Assembly (NCBI GenBank): GCA_025361205.1
Contig: JANYAS010000156.1
Coordinates: 22,959 to 86,958, forward strand
Direction: 5' to 3'
DNA from: Holophagaceae bacterium
Lineage (GTDB): Bacteria > Acidobacteriota > Holophagae > Holophagales > Holophagaceae
DNA: 64,000 bases
Below the pieces are notes generated by a model. The model saw nothing but the letters and a program-made list of their open reading frames with translations, searched no databases and was not told where the DNA came from. The position numbers and the translations under genes are program-made. Shown here in pieces: positions 42,227-49,988 of this stretch (positions within the stretch are counted from its first letter, which is position 1; the number at the start of each line of letters is the position of its first letter).

Positions 42227-42754
42227 ATGTACAAGCCCCTCGCCATCACCGTCCTGCTGCTCGCCTCGCCCCTCTGCGCCCAGGGCCGGCATCCCACTCC
42301 GCCCCTGACGCACCTTGGCGTGCCCGCCGCGAACCTGCTGACCGTGGATTTGAGCACCCGCTCCGACCTCAGCACCGGCGTGGTGACCACGGACGTGGGG
42401 ACCTTCGAGAACGGCGTGTGGACCTGGAACTACGGCGCGAAGGGCTTCGAGGTCGCCAAGGGGCGCACCTTCATCGTTACCGACGCCCAGGCCTGGGTGC
42501 TCCATGAAGGGGGCACGGGCACACCGGCCTCTCTGGAGTTGATGCTCGACTATCCCGCCGGCGGCTTTGCAGGCTCCATGGCCCTTTTCGCCTTCCGCGA
42601 AGTGCCGGCCAATGCCAGCGGCGTGCAGCGCCAGACCTGGACCAGCGGCTTCGCCCTCACGGAGGGTCTGCGCCTGCACATCTGGGTCCAGAACTTCTAT
42701 CCGGCGAGCCTCATGTCCATGGCCCGGATCATCGTCCACGGCTACTACCTGTAG
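42227..42754 (+). CDS. Secreted protein of unknown function (175 aa)
   Basis: The ATG at 42227 (after CCGGAG) begins a clean signal peptide 'MYKPLAITVLLLASPLCAQG'; the ORF-track start at 42152 would mask it. The mature ~155 residues look like a beta-rich domain: 'LSTRSDLSTGVVTTDVGTFENGVWTWNYGAKGFEVAKGRTFIVTDAQAWVLHEGG', then 'GFALTEGLRLHIWVQNFYPASLMSMARIIVHGYYL'. No family is recognised. The metalloprotease lipoprotein follows after 39 bp, so the two and the next gene probably form one transcript behind element copy 2. Periplasmic or exported. Confidence 0.75.
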   Translation: MYKPLAITVLLLASPLCAQGRHPTPPLTHLGVPAANLLTVDLSTRSDLSTGVVTTDVGTFENGVWTWNYGAKGFEVAKGRTFIVTDAQAWVLHEGGTGTPASLELMLDYPAGGFAGSMALFAFREVPANASGVQRQTWTSGFALTEGLRLHIWVQNFYPASLMSMARIIVHGYYL

Positions 42755-42793
42755 TCCCCTGCACCCCTGTGCTGCTCCTTCCTCAGGTGCCCC

Positions 42794-44386
42794 ATGCCCA
42801 TGCGAACGCCCCTTCCTGTCTCTGCAGCCCTGCTGGCGGGCCTGCTGCTGTCGGCCTGCGGCGGCGGAGGAGGGTCCAGCAGCAGCGCTCCAGCACCCGC
42901 CACCCCGCCATCCGGTGCTCGCACCCTCTCCGGGAAGGTCACCTATGATTTCGTCCCGGCGGTCTACAACGTCGCGACCCGGGTGGGGGGTCTGGATTTC
43001 GCCGCGGCCTCGGCGCGGCCCGTGCGGAATGGCCGCGTGCTGATCCTGGAGGGAACCACGGAACTGGCGACCACCACCACGGACGCAGCCGGGAACTACA
43101 GCACAAGCTACGTGCCCAAGGGCACCGGGGCGCTCCAGGTGGTGGCCCTGGCCACCTCCGCCGCCCCTTCGATCATCGTGCAGGACAACACGGACGGGGG
43201 CTCGCCCTGGGGCATCTCGGCCGCCGTGGGCACCGGCCTCACAACGGTTGACCTCCATGCAGGCCATGGCTGGACGGGCAGCGCCTACAACGCCGCAGCC
43301 CGTGGCGCGGCGCCCTTTGCCGTGCTCGATTCGATGTACACCGCCGCCAGGGCCTTTCTATCGGTACGGCCCGCCGCGGTCTTCCCCGCCCTGAAGGTGA
43401 ACTGGAGCCCGAACAACGTCCCCCAGGCCGGCAACAAGGCCCTGGGCCAGATCGGGACTTCCCACTTCTCGCCTGCGGAAAACCAGATCTATGTCCTGGG
43501 CAAGGAGGGGGCGGATTCGGACGAGTTCGACAGCCACGTCATCGTCCACGAGTGGGCCCATTACTTCGAAAGCAACCTGTCCCGCTCTGATAGTCCGGGC
43601 GGATCCCACGGGCCAGGCGATGTGCTGGACCCCCGCCTGGCTTTCGGGGAAGGCTACGGCAACGGCCTGGCGGCCATCCTGCTGCCGGAATCCGTCTACG
43701 TGGACACCACCTGGAGCGGCGGCACGCTGCGGGCCTTTGGCTTCGATGCGGAAGCGGAACCCAGTCCCACCGACGATCCGCAACCCAGTGTCTTTTCCGA
43801 AACCACCATCATGCGGGTGCTGTACGACCTCTATGACGGCGGAGCAAACGAAGGCTTCGACGGTGTCCAAGTGGGCCTTGGTGTTTTCTACGACGTGCTG
43901 GTCGGTCCAGAAAAAACCACCTCCGCCCTGACTACCCTGGGCTCCTTCATCACAGGGCTGAAGGCCCAGGCAGGGGTGAACACTGCCGCCGTGAACACCC
44001 TCCTGGCCCACTACCAGGTCGGTCCCATCTCCAGCCCCTACGGCGACGGGGACCCGGACCTCCGCGCCATGTACTTGCCCGTCGCTCCGCCCTTCAGCGG
44101 AACGCTGTCCTTCGATGGTGGCGCCGATTCCAACAAGTGGGCCCAGAACCAGTATTTCGTCGTCACCGGCAACGGTAGCCCGATCACGGTACGGTCCACC
44201 TGCTCCCAGGATGTGGACCTGTTCGTGTTCAAGGCCGGAGAACGGGTGGCTGCGGCCACCACGACCAGCGGCAACGAATCGCTCTCCTTCAACGCCACGG
44301 CCTCTGCGGACTATGTGGTGGTGGTCACCGGTTTCGGGGCCACCCCAGGGGCCTATGCGGTGCAACTCCAGATCACGACGCCCTGA
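42794..44386 (+). CDS. Lipoprotein with zinc-metalloprotease (HExxH) and PPC-like domains
   Basis: 530 aa. Lipobox in 'SAALLAGLLLSACGGGGG'. Residues ~50-150 resemble a carboxypeptidase-regulatory-like beta domain ('GRVLILEGTTELATTTTDAAGNYSTSYVPKGTGALQVVAL'). A gluzincin-like core follows: 'FDSHVIVHEWAHYFESNLSRS', with HEWAH supplying two zinc ligands and the catalytic Glu, and 'LAFGEGYGNGLAAILLPES' offering a downstream Glu. The C-terminal ~90 residues look like a pre-peptidase (PPC) domain ('CSQDVDLFVFKAGERVAAATTTSGNESLSFNATASADYVVVVTGF'). It should act at the cell surface or periplasm; substrate unknown. Near-adjacent to the lipoprotein at 44414. Confidence 0.82.
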   Translation: MPMRTPLPVSAALLAGLLLSACGGGGGSSSSAPAPATPPSGARTLSGKVTYDFVPAVYNVATRVGGLDFAAASARPVRNGRVLILEGTTELATTTTDAAGNYSTSYVPKGTGALQVVALATSAAPSIIVQDNTDGGSPWGISAAVGTGLTTVDLHAGHGWTGSAYNAAARGAAPFAVLDSMYTAARAFLSVRPAAVFPALKVNWSPNNVPQAGNKALGQIGTSHFSPAENQIYVLGKEGADSDEFDSHVIVHEWAHYFESNLSRSDSPGGSHGPGDVLDPRLAFGEGYGNGLAAILLPESVYVDTTWSGGTLRAFGFDAEAEPSPTDDPQPSVFSETTIMRVLYDLYDGGANEGFDGVQVGLGVFYDVLVGPEKTTSALTTLGSFITGLKAQAGVNTAAVNTLLAHYQVGPISSPYGDGDPDLRAMYLPVAPPFSGTLSFDGGADSNKWAQNQYFVVTGNGSPITVRSTCSQDVDLFVFKAGERVAAATTTSGNESLSFNATASADYVVVVTGFGATPGAYAVQLQITTP

Positions 44387-44413
44387 ATGTCCCTGTCCTT
44401 GGAAAGGTGTCCC

Positions 44414-44899
44414 ATGCCGATACTCTTACCCATGCTCCTGCTCGCTATCGCCCTGCCTTGCGCCGGATGCGAACCGCCCCAAAAAAAGGCGCCCCCGCCG
44501 CGCACCGTCAGCCATAAAACCAAGACCCCAGTGGCCGTCTCAGCGGTCTTCGCCGAAGGCCGGGCGACGGTGACGCTAAGGTTCGAGCAGGCGGCCTCTG
44601 ACGTCTCGATCGGCTTTCGCGGCCTGGATGGACTCAGTGTCCAGAACCAGCCCGACCTGCCCAAGCAATCGTTCAAGCGGGGAGAGACCCTTAAGCTGGA
44701 AGTGGCCCTCACACCAGGGCCCGGGATGTCCCACTTGGCCCTGGACCTGGAAGGTACCTTTGCCGGCCAGCGCCGCCTGGATGTCCGAACCTTTGCCGTG
44801 GGAGAGCCCACGCCGGCCCAACAGAAAGCCAAGGCGGACCAGACCTTCCGCACCGAGGATGGACGCCGCCTCAAACTGCTGCCCGCGAAGACACCCTGA
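44414..44899 (+). CDS. Small lipoprotein of unknown function (161 aa)
   Basis: The start is set at the ATG at 44414 (GAAAGGTG upstream) rather than 44387, giving signal peptide 'MPILLPMLLLAIALPCAGC' with lipobox 'LPCAGC'. The mature part starts with a Pro/Lys linker and one beta-sandwich-like domain ('AVSAVFAEGRATVTLRFEQAASDVSIGFRGLDGLSV', 'KRGETLKLEVALTPGPGMSHLALDLEGTFAGQRRLDVRTFAVG'). No family recognised. It lies 27 bp after the metalloprotease gene and is likely its operon partner, so it could be an accessory or inhibitor protein; that is inference only. Confidence 0.75.
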   Translation: MPILLPMLLLAIALPCAGCEPPQKKAPPPRTVSHKTKTPVAVSAVFAEGRATVTLRFEQAASDVSIGFRGLDGLSVQNQPDLPKQSFKRGETLKLEVALTPGPGMSHLALDLEGTFAGQRRLDVRTFAVGEPTPAQQKAKADQTFRTEDGRRLKLLPAKTP

Positions 44900-45049
44900 T
44901 CCTCCTCTCCATGGAAAGTGCATGAGGCCGATGCAACCCTGCCTCGCGATTGGACCTGACCGGCGGCGGGCCTAACCCTGCGCCCGCCCATCGCATCCGC
45001 TGTCGAACGACCCTGCGAAAGCGAGTGCCTCCCAGCGTCCCCAAGCGGA

Positions 45050-45082
45050 GTGGCCCAAGCCCTTTCTGGAATCTGAACCTGA
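45050..45082 (+). promoter_or_regulatory. Surface-regulon element, copy 3
   Basis: GTGGCCCA-N16-TGAACCTGAA with CCTTTC and GGAA inside. It lies 80 bp before the ATG of the lipoprotein at 45131. Pairing between outer arms is 4 of 6. Confidence 0.6.
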
Positions 45083-45130
45083 ACCGACCCTGGCCCTGAT
45101 GCGAGATTCAGGACCTACCCGGAGTTCCCC

Positions 45131-45721
45131 ATGTCCACGCGATATCGATTTACCCTGGCCATGATGCTGCTATGCCTGCCGTTCGTGGCCTGCGGCGGCG
45201 GGGGCGGAGGTGGTGCCACGGCGCCGCCCCTCGCCTCGCCCACCTTCAGCCTGACCGTGAGCCCCGCAAGCCTGCAAATCCCCGCCGGGGGCAGCGGCTT
45301 CATGACGGTCACCGTCTCCCGTCTCAATGGGTTCCAGGGCACCATCGCCGTGGCCGGGATCGGCTTTCCTACCGGGGTATCGGCCTCGGGCACCGTGGCC
45401 GATGGCGTCAGCACGCTGCAGCTTCCCATCGTCGTGGGAGCCGGCGTCACCCCGACCACCTTCGCCAGCCTCCAGGTGGAGGGGCGCAGCGGCACCCTGG
45501 TGCAGACGGCCCCGTTCAGCCTCACGGTGAAGGCATCCCTGCCGCCAGGTCAGGTCAGCGTGGATGAGGCCCAGGCCGCGGGAGGCCGTCAACAGGCCGG
45601 CCAGGTGGTGAACCAGGTGGTGGCGCTTGAGCCCCTGCGTGCCACCAGCGCCGTCAATGCTTCCGGAACCGTGGAGATCCGCCATGGCTTCCTGCCTTCG
45701 GGCACTCCGATCAAACCCTGA
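45131..45721 (+). CDS. Lipoprotein with one Ig-like domain (196 aa)
   Basis: Signal peptide with lipobox 'MMLLCLPFVACGGGGGGG'; CGGAG precedes the ATG. Residues ~35-130 form a common bacterial Ig-like unit ('FSLTVSPASLQIPAGGSGFMTVTVSRLNGFQGTIAVAGIGFPTGVSASGTVADGVSTLQLPIVVGAGVTPTTFASLQVEGRSG'). The C-terminal ~65 residues are Gln/Ala-rich and unassigned ('DEAQAAGGRQQAGQVVNQVVAL'). The fibre-like gene follows after 31 bp, so a two-gene unit is likely, with this protein perhaps an anchor or partner of it. Function not known. Confidence 0.8.
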   Translation: MSTRYRFTLAMMLLCLPFVACGGGGGGGATAPPLASPTFSLTVSPASLQIPAGGSGFMTVTVSRLNGFQGTIAVAGIGFPTGVSASGTVADGVSTLQLPIVVGAGVTPTTFASLQVEGRSGTLVQTAPFSLTVKASLPPGQVSVDEAQAAGGRQQAGQVVNQVVALEPLRATSAVNASGTVEIRHGFLPSGTPIKP

Positions 45722-45752
45722 ACCCTTCGTACTCACTTTTCCAGGAGGCTCC

Positions 45753-47804
45753 ATGCGCCCCTTCACCGCCCTCTCCCTTCTGCTCGTGGCTGCACCGGCC
45801 CTCGTCGCCCAGGCGCCCGACGCGCCGCCACCGCCCATGCTGGCCTACCAGGGCCGCCTGATGGAAACCGGCCTGCCTGTGACAGGCTCGCGCGACTTCA
45901 CCTTCGCCCTGTTGGATGCGGCAAATGCGGAGCTTTGGAACTCCGGGTTCCAGAGCCTGCCCATCACCAACGGCCTGTACAGCGCCCTCCTGGGGGGCAC
46001 CGGGATGCCAGCCATCCCCACGAGCGTCCTGGCCAAGGCCCACCTGAAGCTGCGCGTCACGGTGGGCGGTGCCCTCATGACTCCCGATGTGGACCTCGTC
46101 GCCGCCCTGCAGGCCCGCTCCGCCTTCGAGGTGAGCGGTGCCTTCGCGGGGGATGTGGGCGGCACGCAGAACGCCACGACGCTGCTTCAGCTCCAGGGCA
46201 TCCCCCTGGACCTCACCACCAGCGCCCCGACCGCTGGCCAGGGCCTGGTCTACAACGGCGCCAAGTGGCTGCCGGGTACCGTGTCCGGCACCCCCGGGCC
46301 CACCGGCCCGAGCGGCGCCACGGGCGTGACAGGGCCCCAGGGGCCCTTGGGACCCATTGGACCCATCGGCGTTCCCGGCACCAGCGGGCCGGCCGGTCCC
46401 AGTGGCCCCACGGGTCCGGCCGGCGCGAGCCCCTTCACGCTGAGCAACGGCAACGCGGTGTTCACGGGCGGCATGGTGGGCATCGGGGTGGCCAGCCCCG
46501 CCTATGCCTTGGACGTGGGTGGCAACGTCAATCTGTCCGGGCTCCTGTGGATGAATGGCTGGCCCTTTCTCCACGGGTACCAGGGCTCGGGCACCCAGGG
46601 GGGCAATACGTTCCTAGGCCTGGGCTCCGGTAACCTCGCCCTCCCGGCCCAAACGGATTCCCAGTTGGGCTCGTACAACACCGGCACAGGGTTCCAATCC
46701 CTCCTTCGCCTGACCGGAGGTTCCTGGAACACGGCCGTCGGTGCCGCCAGTCTCGCCTATGCCACCTCGGCCCAGTTCAACACGGCCGTGGGCACCTCGA
46801 GCCTCCAGTACAACACCACGGGGGGGAAGAACACCGCCCTGGGTGCCAAGGCACTCCAGCTGCAATCCTTCTCCAACACCGGAACGCTTTGGGACGCATG
46901 GAACACGGCTGTGGGCTTCGAGGCCATGGCGGCCAACCAACCCACCAACACCAGCAACGGAGATCGCAACACGGCGGTGGGGGCCGTGGCCCTGCGCAAC
47001 AACACCACGGGCCGGATCAACACGGCCGTGGGCGTGGACAGCCTCCAGCAGAACACCATCGGGGAGGCCAATACGGCCCTGGGTTTCGAAAGCCTCCTGG
47101 CCAATTCGACGGGCTATTCCAATACCGGGTTGGGGATGGATGCCCTGAAGTTCAACAACACCGGGTTTGACAACACCGGGGCCGGGGCGGAAGCACTCCG
47201 GTCCCAGATGGATGGCAGCGCCAACACGGCCTTTGGGCGGGGCAGCCTCGGCGGGCTGACCACCGGCAGTCGCAACCTGGCCCTGGGCGCCTATGCGGGC
47301 AATGCGTTGTCGACGGGCAACGACAACATCTACCTGACCCACCCAGGTTCCATCACCGAGAGCGCCACCATCAGGATCGGCCGGAATTTCGTCCAGACCC
47401 GCGCCTTCATGGCCGGGGTCTTCGCGACGACTACGGGGCATCCCACCACCCTCCTCGTGCAGGTGGACCAGAATGGACAGCTCGGCACCGCCGCCTCCTC
47501 TCGCCGGTACAAGCAGGACATCGAGGACATGGGCCGCACCACGGATCGCATTTTCGACCTCCGGCCCGTCACATTCCGCTACAAGGCCCACCCTGAGGGC
47601 CCCACCCACTTCGGCCTCATCGCCGAGGAGGCGGATGAGGTGATGCCCGAGCTAGTAGTGCGCGGCGGGGATGGCCAGATCGAGACCGTGGCCTACCAGG
47701 AGCTGGCGCCCATGCTGCTCAACGAGCTGCAAAAGCAGCGGCGGGAGTTGTTGGCGCTGAAAGCTGAGCTCGCGGCCATCCGCGCGGCTCTGGCCCAGAA
47801 ATAG
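45753..47804 (+). CDS. Secreted collagen-like/YadA-head-like fibre protein with S74 chaperone domain
   Basis: 683 aa from the ATG at 45753 (GGAGG; signal peptide '[21 protein letters not shown]'). Domains in order: N-terminal beta region (~25-165); a collagen-like Gly-X-Y run of about 15 triplets ('[20 protein letters not shown]'); then beta-helix-like repeats with 'NTAVG..SL.....G..NTALG..AL' (~310-540), similar to YadA heads. The C-terminus is an intramolecular chaperone/peptidase S74 domain ('[13 protein letters not shown]...[38 protein letters not shown]') with the expected Ser...Lys pair, and a coiled coil at the end. S74 domains trimerise and self-cleave phage tail spikes. A trimeric surface fibre is the natural reading. 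Confidence 0.88.
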   Translation: MRPFTALSLLLVAAPALVAQAPDAPPPPMLAYQGRLMETGLPVTGSRDFTFALLDAANAELWNSGFQSLPITNGLYSALLGGTGMPAIPTSVLAKAHLKLRVTVGGALMTPDVDLVAALQARSAFEVSGAFAGDVGGTQNATTLLQLQGIPLDLTTSAPTAGQGLVYNGAKWLPGTVSGTPGPTGPSGATGVTGPQGPLGPIGPIGVPGTSGPAGPSGPTGPAGASPFTLSNGNAVFTGGMVGIGVASPAYALDVGGNVNLSGLLWMNGWPFLHGYQGSGTQGGNTFLGLGSGNLALPAQTDSQLGSYNTGTGFQSLLRLTGGSWNTAVGAASLAYATSAQFNTAVGTSSLQYNTTGGKNTALGAKALQLQSFSNTGTLWDAWNTAVGFEAMAANQPTNTSNGDRNTAVGAVALRNNTTGRINTAVGVDSLQQNTIGEANTALGFESLLANSTGYSNTGLGMDALKFNNTGFDNTGAGAEALRSQMDGSANTAFGRGSLGGLTTGSRNLALGAYAGNALSTGNDNIYLTHPGSITESATIRIGRNFVQTRAFMAGVFATTTGHPTTLLVQVDQNGQLGTAASSRRYKQDIEDMGRTTDRIFDLRPVTFRYKAHPEGPTHFGLIAEEADEVMPELVVRGGDGQIETVAYQELAPMLLNELQKQRRELLALKAELAAIRAALAQK

Positions 47805-47821
47805 AGCCACACACCGCGGCA

Positions 47822-47855
47822 CTGGCCCAGCCGTTATCTGAAAAGTGTGCCTGGG
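47822..47855 (+). promoter_or_regulatory. Surface-regulon element, copy 4
   Basis: CTGGCCCA-N16-TGTGCCTGGG, with GTTATC/GAAAAG in the centre and 5 of 6 outer pairs. It is 81 bp before the ATG of the lipoprotein at 47904, immediately after the end of the S74 fibre gene. Confidence 0.65.
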
Positions 47856-47903
47856 GGAACCCGCCTCCCAGGGTGACCCTGGGATCTCCTTCTGAGGTGC
47901 CCC

Positions 47904-49310
47904 ATGTCCCGACGATGCGCTTTTCGCGTTGCCGTTCCGATCCTGATGCTCAGCCTCGCGATCCTCCCAGTGGCCTGTGGCGGGGGTGGCACCGGCCCCG
48001 TAGCCTCCGCCCCCGCCGTGCCTCCCCCCGCCTGGAGGCCCGCCGTGGATCTCGAAGCCACCGGCTATGTGTCCGGCGCGGCCCTGGCTGGGGACGGCAA
48101 GGGTGGCGTGATCGCGGCCTGGATCCGCACCGGCCTTGATGCGGGGGGAACGGCCTACTGGGAACAGGTGGCCACCCGCCTGCGTCCTGAGGGCACCTGG
48201 GAGAGTCTCCTGACTCTGGAGCGGACCTCGCTTTCCGATGTACTACAAGCGCCCGTCGCCGCCCTGGACGACCAGGGCAAGGGCCTGGTCGCCTGGTTCA
48301 GCGCGCTCCCCCGCAGCACCATCACCGCGCTTCGCACCATGCCGGTGGACCTCTCGGCGGCTTCCATCTTCGGGACGCGCGTCAACGGGCTCACCCTGGA
48401 TCTCCGGACTCCAGGCAACCTGGCCCTGGCGGTGGGGTCCGATGGCAGCGCCCTGGCCGCTTGGACGTTTACCCGCGACATCGGGTGGGGCGTCTTTACC
48501 CCGGCCGTTTTCGCCTCACGCCGAAATCCAACAGGAGGCTGGAGCGCTCCCCGTGGCTACCAACTGAACCAGTTGTCCCACCAGAACCTGCAGGGGGTGT
48601 CTGGGAATAACCGAGGGGCCTTCCTGCTGGAGTTCTCCACCGGCGACGATGCCTGGGAGGAGAACCAGGTCGCCTCCTTCGCCTCAGGCAGTGATGTCGG
48701 CGTGGCCGTACCAGGCTGGATGCCCACCACCCAGATCGCGCTTCCCGCAGGCCGGATCTCCGCGATCGCCAGAGATGGGTTGGGTGGCCTGGAAACCTTC
48801 CTGCTCTATTCCATGAGCGGCGAGGGGGATGCGCAGCGCCAGGCCTGGCCTCGAAGCTGCCCCTCGACCGGGCAGTGGGCCGTGGGTGGCAAGGTGGCGC
48901 TGCCTCTACCCACCAACAACCTGGTGCCCTTCCGCGAAGCGACCGGCACGGGCTGGCTCGCCGGCTTGGGCTCCCAGGGCCTGTGGGTGGCCCCGCTGAC
49001 AGGCGTAACACCTGGTCCGCCCCGGGCGCTGCTTCCCACCACGACCACCACCGAGGTGCTGATCGGGGCCAGGGATTCGGCTGGACGACCCGCCCTGCTG
49101 TGGGTGCAGCGGGGCACCGGCGGAACTGATGAAGGTATCGGGTTCTCCCGTTGGGATGGCGCGGCCTGGACGGCGCCCGTGATTCTCCCGGGTACCGAAG
49201 GCCGTTCGATCCAGCGCCTCTTCGCCACAGCCGGACCTTCCGGGCTTGTGGCCGGGTGGGTGGATGCCACCACCAGCACCTTGCGCTTCAGGACGGCGCT
49301 CTGGAAGTGA
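47904..49310 (+). CDS. Lipoprotein with beta-propeller-like repeats (468 aa)
   Basis: GAGG precedes the ATG; signal peptide ends 'SLAILPVACGGGG' (lipobox). The mature protein has spaced repeats ending in a 'AAW' or 'AWF' strand: 'GKGGVIAAWIRTG', 'DDQGKGLVAWFSA', 'GSDGSALAAWTFTRD', 'GLVAGWVDATTSTLRF'. This suggests a propeller of ~60-aa blades. No enzymatic motif is visible. The broken gene at 49399 encodes a related sequence, so this is a small local paralogue family. A cell-surface binding role is possible but unproven. Confidence 0.78.
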   Translation: MSRRCAFRVAVPILMLSLAILPVACGGGGTGPVASAPAVPPPAWRPAVDLEATGYVSGAALAGDGKGGVIAAWIRTGLDAGGTAYWEQVATRLRPEGTWESLLTLERTSLSDVLQAPVAALDDQGKGLVAWFSALPRSTITALRTMPVDLSAASIFGTRVNGLTLDLRTPGNLALAVGSDGSALAAWTFTRDIGWGVFTPAVFASRRNPTGGWSAPRGYQLNQLSHQNLQGVSGNNRGAFLLEFSTGDDAWEENQVASFASGSDVGVAVPGWMPTTQIALPAGRISAIARDGLGGLETFLLYSMSGEGDAQRQAWPRSCPSTGQWAVGGKVALPLPTNNLVPFREATGTGWLAGLGSQGLWVAPLTGVTPGPPRALLPTTTTTEVLIGARDSAGRPALLWVQRGTGGTDEGIGFSRWDGAAWTAPVILPGTEGRSIQRLFATAGPSGLVAGWVDATTSTLRFRTALWK

Positions 49311-49336
49311 GGGCCTTCCCCACAGTCTGCTCCGAA

Positions 49337-49370
49337 GTGACTCAGCCCCGTTCTCAAAAGTGGATCTAGG
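49337..49370 (+). promoter_or_regulatory. Surface-regulon element, copy 5 (covarying arm)
   Basis: GTGACTCA-N16-TGGATC. The second base pair of the dyad changes from G-C to A-T on both arms together (GG...CC to GA...TC). It lies 61 bp before the start of the broken lipoprotein gene at 49399. Confidence 0.6.
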
Positions 49371-49398
49371 GCCCAACCCCCCGGGACCCCAGCCTGGA

Positions 49399-49865
49399 AT
49401 GTCTTTCATGAGTTGCGTCATGTCGGTGGTCTTCCCGCGTTGCTGGCAAATCCTGCTTTCTTTCCTGGTGCTGCTGCTCGCCGCCTGTGGCGGCAGCGCC
49501 CCTGTTCCAGTCGTCAAGGCCTGGGTGCGGCTGCGCTGATCGAGGCCGCCAGCGGCGGGGATGCCGAATCGCCCCAGATCGCATTCGATGCCAGCGACAA
49601 CGCGCTCGCCGTATGGTCCAAATGCGACGGCATCCGCAATGACATCTGGGCCAATCGCTACACAGTCGGGAGCGGGTGGGGCACGGCGACACTCCTCCAG
49701 GCGGGGACCACGGGCATGGCCTCCCACAACCTTCTCGCGACCGACCCCAGCGGCAACGCCCTGTCTCCCCGGATTGCTTTCGACGGCCGCGGCCATGCCC
49801 AGGCGTTATGGACGCAAACCGACGCCATGGGCGGCAACAGCCTCGTGGCCTGTCCCTACAAGTAG
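49399..49865 (+). pseudogene. Frameshifted/truncated lipoprotein related to the gene at 47904
   Basis: From the ATG at 49399 the N-terminus is an intact lipobox signal ('SFLVLLLAACGGSAPVPV') that runs into a stop at 49539. In another frame the protein continues 'GLGAAALIEAASGGDAESPQIAFDASDNALAVWSKCDG', 'IWANRYTVGSGWGTATLL', 'SPRIAFDGRGHAQALWTQTD', ending early at 49865. A frameshift near 49515 therefore separates signal from body, and the body has only two blades. The gene keeps its upstream element, implying recent decay. It could alternatively be a sequencing error, though the shortness argues for real decay. Confidence 0.7.
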
Positions 49866-49898
49866 GCGCCGAAAATTTAGACCGAGGCTAGAACGAAG

Positions 49899-49932
49899 TG
49901 GCCCAGCCCCTTTCTTGGAAGTGGGCCTGCCC
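49899..49932 (+). promoter_or_regulatory. Surface-regulon element, copy 6 (perfect dyad)
   Basis: GTGGCCCA-N16-TGGGCC: all six outer positions pair, and the inner CTTTC/GGAAG also pairs. It is 89 bp before the ATG of the RCC1-type lipoprotein at 49989 and is the best example of the element. Confidence 0.7.
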
Positions 49933-49988
49933 CGGAACCCCCTGGGGGCTGAGGCTGAAGGTGCACCTAACTCACCCCAGGAGTCTCT

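Noticed and set aside
46300-46430. Prophage tail-fibre gene on account of the S74 domain
   Set aside because: No other phage gene is nearby, and the protein has a Sec signal peptide and sits in a lipoprotein cluster; the domain is used in a secreted protein.
37064-49932. The six-copy element read as a sigma-54 promoter
   Set aside because: TGGCCC is reminiscent of the -24 box, but no copy has GC at the required -12 spacing. The constant feature is the 16-nt spacing between the outer arms.
42129-49932. The six-copy element read as a c-di-GMP (GEMM) or other known riboswitch
   Set aside because: The characteristic conserved core and tetraloop-receptor sequences of GEMM are absent, and the element is only ~34 nt long.
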